This document shows positions 1 to 10,999 of a DNA stretch of 64,000 bases, piece after piece. The notes below the pieces were generated by a model. It worked only from the letters and a program-made list of their open reading frames with translations. It was not told the DNA's origin and made no database searches. Numbering within the stretch: the stretch's first letter is position 1; each line of letters begins with the position of its first letter. Position numbers and translations under genes: made by a program. Origin of the DNA: Timema cristinae (Eukaryota > Arthropoda > Insecta > Phasmatodea > Timematidae); the NCBI GenBank assembly GCA_039000515.1, contig JBCFYV010002255.1, positions 21,931,963-21,995,962 on the forward strand, read 5' to 3'.

Positions 1-433
1 GTAGAAATAACCGGCGACGTAGAAGTTGATCTTCCTTTTTATTGGCCTCCTGAATGAACAGTTGTACCTCTCTCATTGTAGACTGGTCGGTGTTATTCAA
101 GAGAGTGATCTTCTACAGGACCACGCTGGTGCGACTCACCTCAGAACTCACAGTCACAGTTCAACGCCATCACTACGATCAATACTATGCTAATCATAAG
201 ATAAACTGATAACCAAACTCGCAATATTATGTCCGCTGATAATCTGCCTTCATGGCTTACGACAAGGGACACCAAAATGTACATCTGGCTTATAAGTAGG
301 ACAGTATTACCAATCCAGTTGAACAAAGTCTGGAGTGAGAATATGTCATTTATAAATCTTAAAAGTGTCTCACAAACATCTGTGAATCTCACGTAGGATT
401 CTGAGAGGATGTTTCTAGAAATAATCGGTTGGT
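1..433 (-). pseudogene. Gustatory receptor C-terminal exon (7tm_7 family), broken
   Basis: Minus-strand translation resembles the C-terminal part of insect gustatory receptors, ligand-gated membrane channels of taste neurons. From about 400 to 150 the frame reads a hydrophilic lead (VCETLLRFINDIFSLQ), then two hydrophobic helices (LFNWIGNTVLLISQMYILV and VWLSVYLMISIVLIVVM), as in helices TM5/6 of the family. It continues in another frame as SSEVSRTSVVL and then TMREVQLFIQEA, and in a third as KINFYVAGYFY, the usual pre-TM7 pattern. A pyrimidine-rich acceptor (AG at 434-435) could open the exon. Breaks: a one-base shift near 148-153, an in-frame TAG at 113-115, and a shift in an A run near 36-41. 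The A-run shift could be a sequencing error; all three together suggest a pseudogene. It runs off the window at base 1, so the end is not seen. Family call is from remembered pattern, not a search. Confidence 0.7.
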
Positions 434-629
434 CTAAAAAAAAGAGGATGATGAACACATATTCTTTGGTGGAATATATTAGAAAAAGGTTTTTTAGTCA
501 TCGTGGTGCGAATCTTACGAAAATAAGTTACAGATAGTTAGTCACATTTGTAAGTAGAGGCAAACTTTAACATCTGCTTGTTGAGACGAGAAAATATTTT
601 TTTTTTATCAAAAAAGCCATGTTACTCAC

Positions 630-821
630 AGGAACATAAGAAACTAAATTGATGATGATTTCATGATTTGCAGCAATTACGACATAAATCTGGTTCCAAG
701 TGTTTGTTAACGTAATTAGTTCAACAGAAATATGATAAATAAACACGATACATATGGTAAAAATATCAAAAATCACGCAGGTGCTTGTGAGTTGATAAAC
801 ATAAATTTTACTGTCCAGCAA
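630..821 (-). CDS. Candidate upstream exon of the gustatory receptor
   Basis: An open minus-strand stretch with two hydrophobic runs (TCVIFDIFTICIVFIYHISV and the region around YVVIAANHEIIINLVSYVP) ends exactly at a consensus donor GTGAGT (624-629) after the codons for SYVP. It lies about 200 bases upstream of the receptor exon at 1-433, in the same orientation. That spacing and the membrane character fit a mid-receptor exon. The donor is phase 0, while the best acceptor at 434-435 would need two bases to complete a codon, so either a small exon is missing between them or the gene is decayed. The exon's 5' limit is not determined; no clear acceptor was chosen. Confidence 0.4.
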
Positions 822-1352
822 GAGGTTATCCGTTCCGTGGAAATGTTTAGTATTCAGCCGATCTTTATAAAATGACCACGTGGAAAACTGTAAATTATGG
901 AAACATGGTGATGATAGTCCTGCATACGCAAGTATCTATGTGAGGCCATGGCATGTATTCATCAATCAGGTTCTGACAAAGCTAGACCAGCTTGGTTTGA
1001 ATCGGTAAAGCACAGGTGATGAAGGCGGCCCAAAATATGCGTAAAGAATTCCTGCAGTTGATATAGAATACCTATGTCAACTTGCCAATTTCTTGGTATT
1101 TTTTTTTTTTTTAAGATTTGGTGCCATCTATTTGTCTTACAGCCCATTTGATGGAATTATCACTGATTTCTTCTTGAATCTTAATGTGGCTTACTGGAAC
1201 AAATCCAAGTATCTTACACATGGATAAAAATGGTGCCACTGAGTAATGAAAATCGCGTAGTCTTGGTAACACTTTCGAAACAACTTGTCACTCATGCAAT
1301 GATCTTAATCAGTTAACACTAACTCTTGTTATAAAACAAACTTATTTAGACT
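822..1352. other. Spacer without recognised gene
   Basis: AT-rich DNA with a short A/T homopolymer at 1098-1112. Open frames here are short and have no recognisable protein pattern. Earlier receptor exons could lie here but I could not identify any. Confidence 0.5.
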
Positions 1353-1610
1353 ATTATTAGCAACGCGTTCAGGTATACGCACTTACGCTAATGTGTAATG
1401 GTAAGGTGATTGTGAGATGAACTGGAGGACCTACAGTTTAACGTGGAATCCGAACCACGGTGGAGGCCTGGCATTCTCACATTCACAATATGTCTTGTCA
1501 GAGGTGAAGGAAGGGTTTGGTAATCAGATAAATTTGTGCCGGGACCAAGGATTGAACCCCGGACCCCAGCATAGAAGTCCGACACCATAACCTTAGACCA
1601 TCAGGTCACC
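1353..1610 (-). repeat. SINE family A copy
   Basis: Complete minus-strand copy. The B box (reverse of GGATTGAACCCCGG at 1549-1562) and A box (1591-1602) lie at the right, and the shared 3' module with a short ATT tail lies at the left (1353-1380). The tail has lost the 'TTACTACCC' segment present in other copies. Confidence 0.85.
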
Positions 1611-2149
1611 GTTAAAACTTATTTAAAACATTAAATATTTTTGAATAGTTAAATATACGATAATGTATCCAAATTTTGTGTCTAACTAAAGAATCTATGG
1701 GTTTAATAAGACAGACAACCTGGTTCCATTTAAATCATGATCCTCAAACGTCAACCTAGATCAACTAACTGCTCGACTACATGAAAGGTATGACGGAACA
1801 TAATTATATATTAAAGGATGTCAAATGATTTTCTGACCTTATGATTCTCATGGTTAACTAGTTGAAACAAGCACTTAAATATATTGATTTCTAAATGACC
1901 GACATATTGTGCTGGTCTCTAAAGTGGTGTTAAAATTGACATGTTTACCAACCAATTTAGATGTAAACCTGAAAAACCTCCAAGTTTAATTATATCTTGT
2001 AATTATCACAAGGATTGCCAATCCATTTTTCAATTTAATAAGGGTTATTTTATATCAAAACTCAAAGGGCTAACATTTTTTGTTCCAGTAATATATTAGC
2101 GTTGTTTTATCAGTTAATCTATTTGAGTACTCATCCGTATCAGTGGAAA
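1611..2149. other. Spacer, nothing recognised
   Basis: AT-rich, no coding or repeat signature that I can support. Confidence 0.5.
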
Positions 2150-2365
2150 TGTGGACTATACGTCAAGGTCATCTAGTTTGTTGTGACGAGTAGGTTTGGG
2201 TTCGATTCTTGGATGAAGATACTTAAGTTTGGTTTTCCTAAATAATTTCTCATTTACCTCCACGAGAATAATGAACAGTTACTCTCAATTAAATTTACCT
2301 CATCTTTACCCCACACTATTGTAATTTATTGCTGATAGTCTGAATGGGTACTAAGATGCCTTGCC
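2150..2365 (+). repeat. SINE family C copy, degenerate
   Basis: A B box GGTTCGATTC at 2199-2208, the middle GGTTTTCCTAAAT-type segment, and an eroded shared tail (TGAATGGGTACTAAGATGCC at 2341-2360) are in the right order. Older than most copies judging by its divergence. Confidence 0.6.
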
Positions 2366-3309
2366 AAAAATACTTATTAGAAGTCTTAGGTAATACAATT
2401 AGTCGATATATTAATGTAATGTAAATTATTTTAACACCTTATGGGTAGTATAGGACCACACCAAAACTTCACCAATCAAGTATATTATCCACCACATAAA
2501 CTATTGTCATTTGGTCTCCTATCATAACTGTTGAAAATTTGAGTAATCATTCAAATACGAATACAATTGCACACATTTCTGCATATCGTATGTCTTTTAT
2601 TTTCACTTTTACTCCCATACCTCGAACGCACTCACACAATGGAAGATAAGAGCTGGGAGCTGAGTTGGGCCTGCTATCAAGAACGCTCTTAATCATGTAT
2701 TAAACAAACAATACACTGTTATATATAATATCATATTATGTTATGTATTGTCTGGACCTTTATACTCGAATTTGCTAAGTTACTTAAATTTCAAGGGAAC
2801 GTTATGTAGACCATGATACTCCTTTACAATCACAAAGTAGCTATTTTCATTAAGCTAGCTTGCCAGACGTGATCTGTAGACCTCTAATGGCGTGTTTTGA
2901 AAGATATAAACTGCTAAATCCTCAACTAAAATATCAATATTACACCTGATTCGAACACTTGCGGTGTAGTTACGGCCATGTGTGCTACTAACCTTGATGT
3001 CCGATCGGTAGCTACACCTAATAACTGGTTGCTTGTTTGGAGTGTGTGTGTATGTGTTTTGTTTTTTTCAATGTCTGGAGGCTCACGCACGCACACGCCA
3101 CATCTTTTTTTTTTATCAACAACTGGTTCTTGAGAATGCTTTCTGGCAGGAACAACCATAAAATCCTGTTTTACAGCCCTTATTTCATTCGGCAAAGCCG
3201 CGGCTAACTTCCTCAGGAAGCTGTCGTTTTCACGTACATTAAGAATGTGATTTAGTTACAAGGCTTTAAGCGTCAACGTTCTGTTTTCTATTATTATAAT
3301 ATCTATTTT
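2366..3309. other. Spacer, nothing recognised
   Basis: AT-rich spacer. The minus-strand open frame at 2926-3195 shows no domain pattern and covers low-complexity GTGTGT and T runs, so I do not call it a gene. Confidence 0.45.
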
Positions 3310-3553
3310 TTGTCACCGCGTCTTGCTATCCGTTCAGGTTGTACACATATGTAACTACACCAGTGTGCTAGGATTGAAGAAGGTCTAACTTTGAGGAAGT
3401 GTACCCGCAAATGCGTGGAAGGAGAGTGGAAAACCATTTTAGGTAAAACCTCCCTCGGTACACCCAAATGGAATTTGAACCCAGATCTCCCCGTCATCTG
3501 CAGTACAGTCTATTGCAAAAGTGACACCCAAGACTAGTCAACCACTTTATCCA
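3310..3553 (-). repeat. SINE family C copy
   Basis: Tail module at the left (CACCGCGTCTTGCTATCCGT), the body ACCATTTTAGG, and a reversed B box around 3475-3490. The tRNA-like head ends near 3553. Confidence 0.75.
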
Positions 3554-3653
3554 ATCTTAGGACATAATGTTCCTATTTTACAAAAAAAGTATAAAAATAC
3601 ATGCGCTTTTTAATTTAAGGTTAGGATTTGTTAGGTTTGTTAATATAATAATC

Positions 3654-3790
3654 ATGTGGGGAATGCCAGGCCTCCACCGTGGTTCGGATTCCACGTTAAA
3701 CTGTAGGTCCTTCATTTCATCTCACAATCACCCTACCATTACACATTAGCGTAAGTGCGTATAACCCGAATGGGTAGTAAGACGCGGTGC

Positions 3791-3822
<32 letters not shown>

Positions 3823-3823
3823 T
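3654..3823 (+). repeat. SINE family A copy, 5' truncated
   Basis: Begins inside the body (ATGTGGGGAATGCCAGGC) and lacks the tRNA head with both pol III boxes. Runs through the shared tail into (TAA)n at 3791-3822. 5' truncation with an intact 3' end is what target-primed reverse transcription produces. Confidence 0.85.
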
Positions 3824-5322
3824 AATCAACTTAGAAACACTCGATCAAATAAGTATGTTAAAATCTTAATAACATTTACAGGACAAAATAACCATGAAAT
3901 ACAATCTTAAACATATTTATGCAAATAAAATTATTATAAGTGTTTTTAAAATTGTTGATACAAATTATTTATTAAAAACGGAAAATGTTATAAGCTTCTA
4001 ACAAAGTTTGTTGACAAAATAAGTGAAGTAAAATGTGTAAAAAATAAAATAAAACAATTGACACGTCACCAAATAAAGTTAAATACAGGTAGAAATATCG
4101 TACTAGCGTCCATATTTAGTGCACGACCATTTTGAACTAGAATTAGCTCTTATACAAATATATAATCTGATCGTTATTTGGTTGTATCTGTGCTACAATA
4201 AGTTTACGGTCTATTGTGAGCCTTAAGATGGACACTGATATCCAGTACTGACACTATAATTCACAGTAGTACTAAATACATATTTGTATTTAAAATCTAT
4301 TTGAGCTAGCTATTCAGAGAGGATCAAATGAAAAGAGCTCTTCAGGGCGAGTTGTTCTAGAGTTGTGTAAGAGACATGATATTGAAAAGATAAACACCCT
4401 TAAAGTGCTACTTTGTAACTAATGTCACATATGCAACAGAAATATGGACAATGAATGTAAGAGAGACTAGGAAATCGGAGACTAGGGGGAATGAAGTTTG
4501 TGAGGATTATGTTAGCTGTCACGAGGAGAAACAGAATAAGGAATTAAGTTTTTACGAGAAAGAATGGGGTTACATGGAGTACATGAGATAGTAAAGAAGC
4601 AAGTGTGAGATAGTATGGGTATATAATGAGGATGAAGAAGGAGTATATCAAATAAAATTATGGAAATAAATTACGTAGGAAGAAGATCGCAAGAGAGGTT
4701 ATAAAAAAAGAGAAGGTAGTAGCAGATAACATAAATTGTGCAAGTAAGAGGAGAGGAATAGAAGCATTAAATGGAGTAAGAATGGCGAAAGAATAGAAGA
4801 AGATGAAGGCATTTTACTAAACTAATCTGGCAACTGTTGATGATTGTGATTCATTTTTAACCTAAGTTTAGTTGGATAGAGCACGTCTTTCTACTAATCT
4901 ATGGGCTCTGAATTCAATTTCCAGGAGTCCCTAAAATCTTTCGGTGTAGAGGTGTGTGTGTTTTTTTATAACTAAATGGTAAATTAACAGTCTGTTTGGT
5001 TTCTAAGGATTAACTATGATAAGTAACTAATAGTTACAGCACTCGCATCGATAAACAATCACCTCTTCAAAAGATAGGCTAGCCTCTACGCGAAGAGTGT
5101 TGCGGTACAGTCCTCATTGTAGGGGTGTAATCCTACCACGCCCATTAATGACGTCATTCTAATAGAGAAGAGATCTAATAAGCGTACAATTGATTGTATT
5201 TCAGTTTTAAATGTTCATAGTGGTCATGTAGAAAATTTATATTGTTGTTGAAAGTAAAACAAAATATTTGGTGTAAGATTCTCTTGAAAATTGCAAAATA
5301 AATTTGGTTTACAATTTTACTT
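3824..5322. other. Long AT-rich spacer
   Basis: No recognised gene. A purine-rich run of GAGGA/AGAAG-type words covers about 4440-4810 on the plus strand. A tRNA-like stretch near 4865-4920 (TAGTTGGATAGAGCACGTC) may be the head of a very old SINE; too weak to call. Confidence 0.45.
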
Positions 5323-5530
5323 TCACCGGTGGTTGTGTGGTCTAGGTCATAAGGATAAACTGGACTGCTGTTGAGAAGTTCTTGGATCGAACATCGACTG
5401 GATCTAGAAGGAGTGTAGTTTTATATAGATAATTTATCACTAAGATTTTCCATCTCTTATCTACGCTAATTTGGGTGTATTTCCTCTGAGATTATCTCCC
5501 AATACCTACCCATTAGGTTAAGTCATTAAA
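5323..5530 (+). repeat. SINE family C copy, degenerate
   Basis: Head CGGTGGTTGTGTGGTCTAGG, degenerate B box (GGATCGAACATC) and body GATTTTCCATCTCTTATC are recognisable. The 3' module is missing. Confidence 0.55.
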
Positions 5531-5619
5531 GAGCTTGTTGTTGAGATTAGTTATTAATATGTAAATATATATTTATCTATATCTATGAATAGTTTGGTGT
5601 AACCGGGGGAAGAAAGAGG

Positions 5620-6010
5620 GAGTGAAAATAAGTCCAGACGAGGAAAATCTAAAGTTCGACACTCGAGGACTGCTGTGAAATACGTCATTGACATCCGGCA
5701 GACGCGAGAGATGTTCGCGTTTCTATAGAAACACTTTCTCGCCTTCGTAGCGGTTTATTCAGGGATCTTTCCTCCTCCCCTCACAAACTTCTAATCTGTG
5801 TTATTTTTGGCGCGAAAATTTTTTTCCTTCCCCCACCCCTTCTCCTCATTCAAGACCCAATAACTGCTCCTGTAACTTCTGGTCTCCTGGTACCGGCGTC
5901 TCTTCAGGACATGTCCCCTCGTCGCCTCCTTACGGCGCGCCGACGACCGGCGTCCACATGTACCCAGAAATAGAACGGGAAAGATAGAGAACCTGTGCGG
6001 TCGTAGAGCA
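5620..6010. other. CpG-rich stretch in AT-rich DNA
   Basis: CG dinucleotides and short GC words (GGCGCGCCGACGACCGGCG-type at about 5934-5952) cluster here, against AT-rich surroundings. It holds no recognised protein frame. It could be a host promoter or 5' UTR, or the GC-rich part of an unrecognised transposon; neither is shown. Confidence 0.35.
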
Positions 6011-6182
6011 CAGTGATGTTCTAAAGGAGAAAAGGAGGGAGGGATTATGGAATATGGTGACGACAATCAAGCGCGTCGATTGGTTGCAATCACGATTTTT
6101 ATTTATTAATTTTTTTACATATGATCTTAAACTAGCCTCTTCACAACACCGCAGGAAAGTGATTAAAAAGTCCATCTTAAAT

Positions 6183-6497
6183 GATTATTATTTATATTAT
6201 TATTATTTATTATTTTAGCATCGCGTCTTACTACCCGTTCGGGTTATACGCACTTACGCTATTGTGTAATGGTAGGGTGATTGTGAGATGAAATGGAGGA
6301 CCTAAGGTTTAACGTGGAGTCCGAACCACGGTGGAGGCCTGGCATTCCTCACATTCACAAGTTGTGATTAATACACGTCTTATCAGAGGTGAAGGAAGGG
6401 TTTGGTAATCAGATAAATCTGTGCCGTGACCGAGGATTGAAGCCCGGACCCCCAGTACAGAAGTCTGATGCCTTACCCCCTAGAACACCAGGTCACC
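6183..6497 (-). repeat. SINE family A copy
   Basis: Near full-length. Tail of ATT/TTA words (6183-6215), then the shared module (CGTCTTACTACCCGTTCGGG at 6223-6242), body, reversed B box near 6432-6446 (GGATTGAAGCCCGG) and reversed head ending GGTCACC at 6491-6497. Confidence 0.88.
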
Positions 6498-6611
6498 CTT
6501 CCGACCTAAAATCCAAGGTGGAACAATTAAATTTACTCATGGTGGTTTTTTTTAGAGCTATTAAGATTTTTTTTAGTGACGTTAACTACCCGATGATTTC
6601 AAAGCTATTTT

Positions 6612-6950
6612 GCAAAGTGGGTTGCATCTTAACGTCACGCACATAAAGCAGGTAAAGCATTATCACTCTTAGACACCAATGTACAAAATATAAAGAGAAG
6701 AAAGTAAAGGATAAGTTCACCACTTACTTACTTACTTACTTAAAGCACGTTCCCTCTTCCTCTAACGAGTTTACATATTCATTCTACTCTTTTTAACTGG
6801 ACAGCATTTGTATTGCGTTTCAAAATTACATTTTTCTTGTATACTATTCTAGATAGACTTATGCTTCAACGGACTTTTTTTTTCTACATCCTGATAGAAA
6901 GATTCTTACTCGCTATTTTCATGAATAGACCAAATAAACCGAATTGAAAA
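6612..6950 (+). repeat. Interspersed repeat family I, copy 1
   Basis: Shares a series of blocks in the same order with 48236-48545 and 52500-52825: GTGGGTTGCATCTTA, TTAGACACCAATGTAC, CCCTCTTCCTCTAACGA, TAGACTTATGCTTCAACGGA, CTACATCCTGA and ACCAAATAA. No coding or pol III signature. A TTAC tandem (6722-6742) sits inside this copy only. Confidence 0.7.
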
Positions 6951-7937
6951 TTATTGGAAAATTACTTTCACAAAGACTACTTTTAAATAAATATATTTTC
7001 TTAATGATGTAATAATGGATTCAGAATTATTCAAAAATATATATATATTTTTTTCGATATTATATCGTCAAGTCCACCGAATAAAACGTAAATTAATTAA
7101 CATGACGCATTTGAATAAATTCGTAGTGTTGTTTGAGTAATAATACCAAATAATTACCCCAAACTTAACTAAATTAGGCTAGTCTAACACGATAGTGACG
7201 TTTTGGTCCGTCTGGCCTTGAATCAGATAATTTATGCGTTCTTTATTATATTTATAAAAAGGTATTTTCCCCATTTAATTATAGTTGTTAGTTGGCGTGA
7301 TGTTTTCCAAACAATAAATCTTATCTTGATTATTTTATTTACAAAGCTACCTCTCTCCTTCTACCAACCAAAATTTAACATATAATAAAAAAAAAGAGGC
7401 TAATTTCTTTTTGTTAACTACTCTTTACCTTTTTTTATTTTCTAAACACACGCACATCATTTCCATTTTTATCAACGCCGTAAATAAAATGAATAGGACT
7501 CTAAAAATCACACTTCTATTCTACGTTTATGGTGACATGTTTTCAAGCTACGTTAGGGAAGGAAACACTTGGTCTCGCATGTAACCGTATAAATGTGTGA
7601 TAAAAGTGGCGTTTTTTTTTTGTTTGTTAACTTAAGGATGTGAAAGATTGCACCTGCTGCGGTTGTTAGTGAGACTGGTAGCATGCGAAATGATACTAAA
7701 CCATGAGAACGATTTGTTGTGGGAGTTTGCTGATGTATCTACCTAATTAAGAAAGGGACGACACATATTATAGAATAAAATATGGATAAGGATGAAGAAA
7801 GGTGGACGGAGGGAGTAGGATTGCAAGCCACCATGTACAAGTATTTAGAAATATTGATTTGAAAAAATTGTTATGTATTGGTAATAAAATATGCAGACTA
7901 GTGTGTGTGCATATATTATTATAATTACTATAATTAG
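6951..7937. other. AT-rich spacer
   Basis: No gene recognised. The plus-strand open frame at 7203-7385 is hydrophobic only because of A/T bias and has no family pattern. Confidence 0.5.
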
Positions 7938-8195
7938 AATTATTATTATTTAGCACCACGTCTTACTACACGTTAGGGCTATACGCTTATGTACTAATTA
8001 CGCTGGTGGGTTAGGAATTGGAATGGTTGAATTTAGAGGAAATGGACCTTATTTGCGTGGAAGGAGAGTATAAAATCATTTAGGAAAAAACCAACCCAGT
8101 TTATCTGACCGAGATTCGAACCTTGATATCCCCATCCTCAGCAGTTTAGCTCAACATGTAACTAGCTCGTTGGCTAACTACGCGACCGAGGTGGG
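7938..8195 (-). repeat. SINE family B copy
   Basis: Left to right: ATT tail, shared module (CACCACGTCTTACTACACG), body, reversed B box (GAGATTCGAACCTTG, about 8111-8125) and reversed head (GTTGGCTAACTACGCGACCG) ending GAGGTGGG. An AT dinucleotide run (8198-8221) abuts the head. Confidence 0.85.
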
Positions 8196-8198
8196 TTG

Positions 8199-8229
<31 letters not shown>

Positions 8230-8813
8230 TTATTTACACGTCAAATATATCAAATAAATAAATAATTATTTGACATGTTTTAATACATAAAATATTAAAC
8301 GTATTGTAAAAGTTTCTAATAAATAAATATAGCTCTGATATGTCTTAATACGTAAAATACTATATACCTTGGATAAATTTTAGTAAATATATGACATGTT
8401 TTAACCAATAGCATATTACACACATTGGACAACTTTGGTAAAATATTATAGATTTGATATATCTTATTACATAAAATATTATACACCTTGAACAAGCTTT
8501 AATAACGTGTATATATTTTTTCCTAAATGTTTTTCTACTCGGCCATCATACATATGCCGCTACACTTATACTAAATTCAACCTATTTGGTTATAATAATT
8601 TGAATTAAATTTCTTATCGATATTGACATTTCATGGCCCTCTTAAAGTGATGTCGTGTAATATCTTCTGTCTGTCTCTGTAAGATCGGTCATAATCTATT
8701 GAAATGGATAATATATAAAATGTCGAATGCAGATCACATGACTTAGCATATGAATAGACGAGATTAATTTTTAATTATTTTTTACAAACCCTTTCTAACC
8801 ATATGTCTTATCT

Positions 8814-8862
8814 TAGAACCCCGTCTTACCACCCATTCCGGTTATAAGCATTCTTACTATGG
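8814..8862 (-). repeat. SINE 3'-module fragment
   Basis: Only the shared tail (CCCGTCTTACCACCCATTCC onward) is left, about 49 bases; family cannot be assigned. Confidence 0.55.
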
Positions 8863-9003
8863 CAACGCTGTAATACAGAAATAGTTTAAAGACACACACT
8901 TGACTTTTAATGAATTTACTCTTTTTAGTGTCGCAAAAATATAGTGGCAATATATGATAGACATAATAATTGTAAAAGATGTAAAAATTAAATATACTTT
9001 TAA

Positions 9004-9290
9004 GAATCAAATAGCCAAAGCTATTTTATTAGTTTTAGTACTTAATTAGCCGCCTCTAGATATCATATTCTGAAAATTGAAAGATTACACAAGGACATGG
9101 GAATCGAGCCTGGGACCTTAAACTTAGTATGCCGATGCTATAACTACTGAGCTATCCAGGAGTAGTCAAGCATCCAGGGTTATTCTTCACTCATATTTTG
9201 AGGCAGAGACTGTGAAAGACGTGTGGAAATATTCGGCTACAAAAGTGTGATTTATTAAAATCACGAGCTAACAAATTGCAGCCACTTTAG
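9004..9290 (-). repeat. SINE family E copy
   Basis: The minus strand carries a tRNA-like core (TCCTGGATAGCTCAGTAG, then B-box-like GGCTCGATTCCC) flanked by CTCAAAATATGAGTGAAG on one side and TTTCAGAATATGATATCTAG on the other. Matches copies at 28299-28560 and 31270-31505. Lacks the shared A-D tail. Confidence 0.75.
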
Positions 9291-9929
9291 ACAAATGATA
9301 TGTGATCCCTTATACTTATAATAATTTATATATAAAATAAAGTTGTGCCCGATATGCACACTTTATGTTTCCTTGAATACATGTGTCCATTTTCAGCTTT
9401 ATATGTTTCTTGTTTATGGATTTCCAGCACTTAGAGACACACAAAGACGCAGGCATATAAATGAATATCCAATTTTATTTTTATAACATATATTATATTG
9501 TAAGAGCATAATTATTTTAAGGCTTATTATGGCAGGAGGTTAACGCACGCTTGTACATTTCCTTGGAAGTCAAGAGTATTGGGTTGACATCCTGTTGAGA
9601 GTAGCATATATCTCATATAGCTTGCATCCTGTTGACGAGCAAGCACAGTGTGACCGATGGACCTTCCTGGCTGGTGAAACTCAAGATCAGCAAGTTTTGT
9701 GTGTGAAAATAACACATGGTTGTTGAATGTTGGGAGCCATGCTGTGTACATGTGAGGCGGTAGCTAGCACATCTGACGAAATGACGATATAAAATGTTAT
9801 CTGGTAGTTCACCCCCACCGGAGGGTCGATCGTGGGCCTACAGAAAGGTTGAGAGACCACTATCGTGCCTGCTCCCTCGTCACGGGAGATATACCTAGTT
9901 ACTCATGTAGTAGTATAGCATCTGAATAG

Positions 9930-9930
<1 letters not shown>
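9291..9930. other. Spacer; one unassigned open frame
   Basis: The minus-strand open frame at 9527-9751 (74 codons) has no family pattern I know. The stretch 9770-9905 is less AT-rich and carries no repeat I can match elsewhere in the window. Confidence 0.4.
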
Positions 9931-9999
<69 letters not shown>

Positions 10000-10265
10000 G
10001 CACCGCGTCTTACTATCCGTTCGGGTTACACGCACTTACGCTAATGTGTAATGATAGGGTGATTGTGAGATGAAATGAAGGACCTACAGTTCAACATGGA
10101 ATCCGAACCACGTTGGTGGCCTGGCATTTTCCACATTCACAAGATGCCTTGTCAGAGGTGAAGGAAGGGTTTGGAAATCAGATAAATCTGTGTCGGGACC
10201 GAGGATTGAACCCCGGACCCCTAACACAGAAGTCTGACACCTTACCCCTAGACCACCAGGTCACC
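9931..10265 (-). repeat. SINE family A copy, long (TTA)n tail
   Basis: Complete copy with an uninterrupted TTA microsatellite at 9931-9999, the shared module, the body and a well-kept head. B box GGATTGAACCCC (10203-10214) and CCTAGACCACCAGGTCACC at the right end are intact. Among the best-preserved copies. Confidence 0.92.
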
Positions 10266-10518
10266 CTGACTAGATTAATAAATATATCTTATTGGACTAA
10301 CTCGCCAGTCTCATTCCCCACGAACCATCCATCCCAACCCTTATCGCTCGGGGTCCATCCTAACCATTTAAGTCCCTATGGTGCCGCGGGATGCTGTAGT
10401 AGGGTTAGCTACCGGGAACCCAGATAGAACCAGTGACCTCACACAGTTTTGTCAGAAGTAGGATAGGGACGTTACAATATATAATAAAATAACACAGTCA
10501 GGAAATGCATGCTATCAC

Positions 10519-10999
10519 TTGGTCAGTAAGATGTTGACATCTCGCCTCCTTTCAATAAATATTAAAATCAGAATATACAAAACAATAATTTTATGGTTTT
10601 TTTTCTTTATAGGAGTCAAAATGCGGTCTCTTAAATTAAATGACGAAAACAAATTGATGGTGTTTGAAAACAAAGTGCTTAGGAATAAATTTGGTCCAAA
10701 AAGGGGATGAGGCTACTAGGGGTGTATGAGGTTAAATAATGATGAGTTACATACCCTGTATTCATCAAAAGAGTTTTTTAAGATAATACAGTCTCGCAGA
10801 TAACTGTGGACAGGACATGTAGCGTAGATGGGATATTCTAGAACCGTGTTCAAGGTATTAACTGGCAAACCCAATGGGAATAGAACATTTGGAAGACCTA
10901 AAAGTAGATGAGAGGATAACAATAGAATGGACCTGAAAGAGATAGGGTGCTATAAGGTGGACTGGATAGAACTAACTCCAGATAGGGATAAGGTGTAAT
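10519..10999 (+). pseudogene. Non-LTR retrotransposon, reverse-transcriptase C-terminal remnant
   Basis: Encodes the extreme C terminus of a LINE polyprotein, downstream of the reverse-transcriptase palm. The order is LLSINIKIRIYKTIIL, a hydrophobic block replacing the usual YGCETW-type patch, LKLNDENKLMVFENKVLR, FGPKRG, then with stops and a shift DELHTLYSS, IIQSRR, WTGHVA, VFKVLTGKPNGNRTFGRPKS and RMDLKEIGCYKVDWIELTP. These follow the conserved end of Jockey/CR1-like insect elements (clade from memory). Stops at 10708-10710 and after SRR, plus frame changes, make it dead. Its last codons are the first unit of the minisatellite at 10955-11506. A second copy with the same tail lies at 26198-26835, a third remnant at 43870-44050. 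Confidence 0.82.

Noticed and set aside
1388..1588. Short frames over SINE A (for example MPGLHRGSDSTLNCR-like and VSDFYAGVRGS-like peptides, also at 3567-3749, 6389-6646, 10113-10427 and 53516-53878)
   Set aside because: The same peptides recur wherever a SINE A copy lies, and the SINE is a pol III non-coding unit.
9100..9170. tRNA-like core in SINE E read as a tRNA gene
   Set aside because: The flanks are shared by three other copies and the stems do not close properly.
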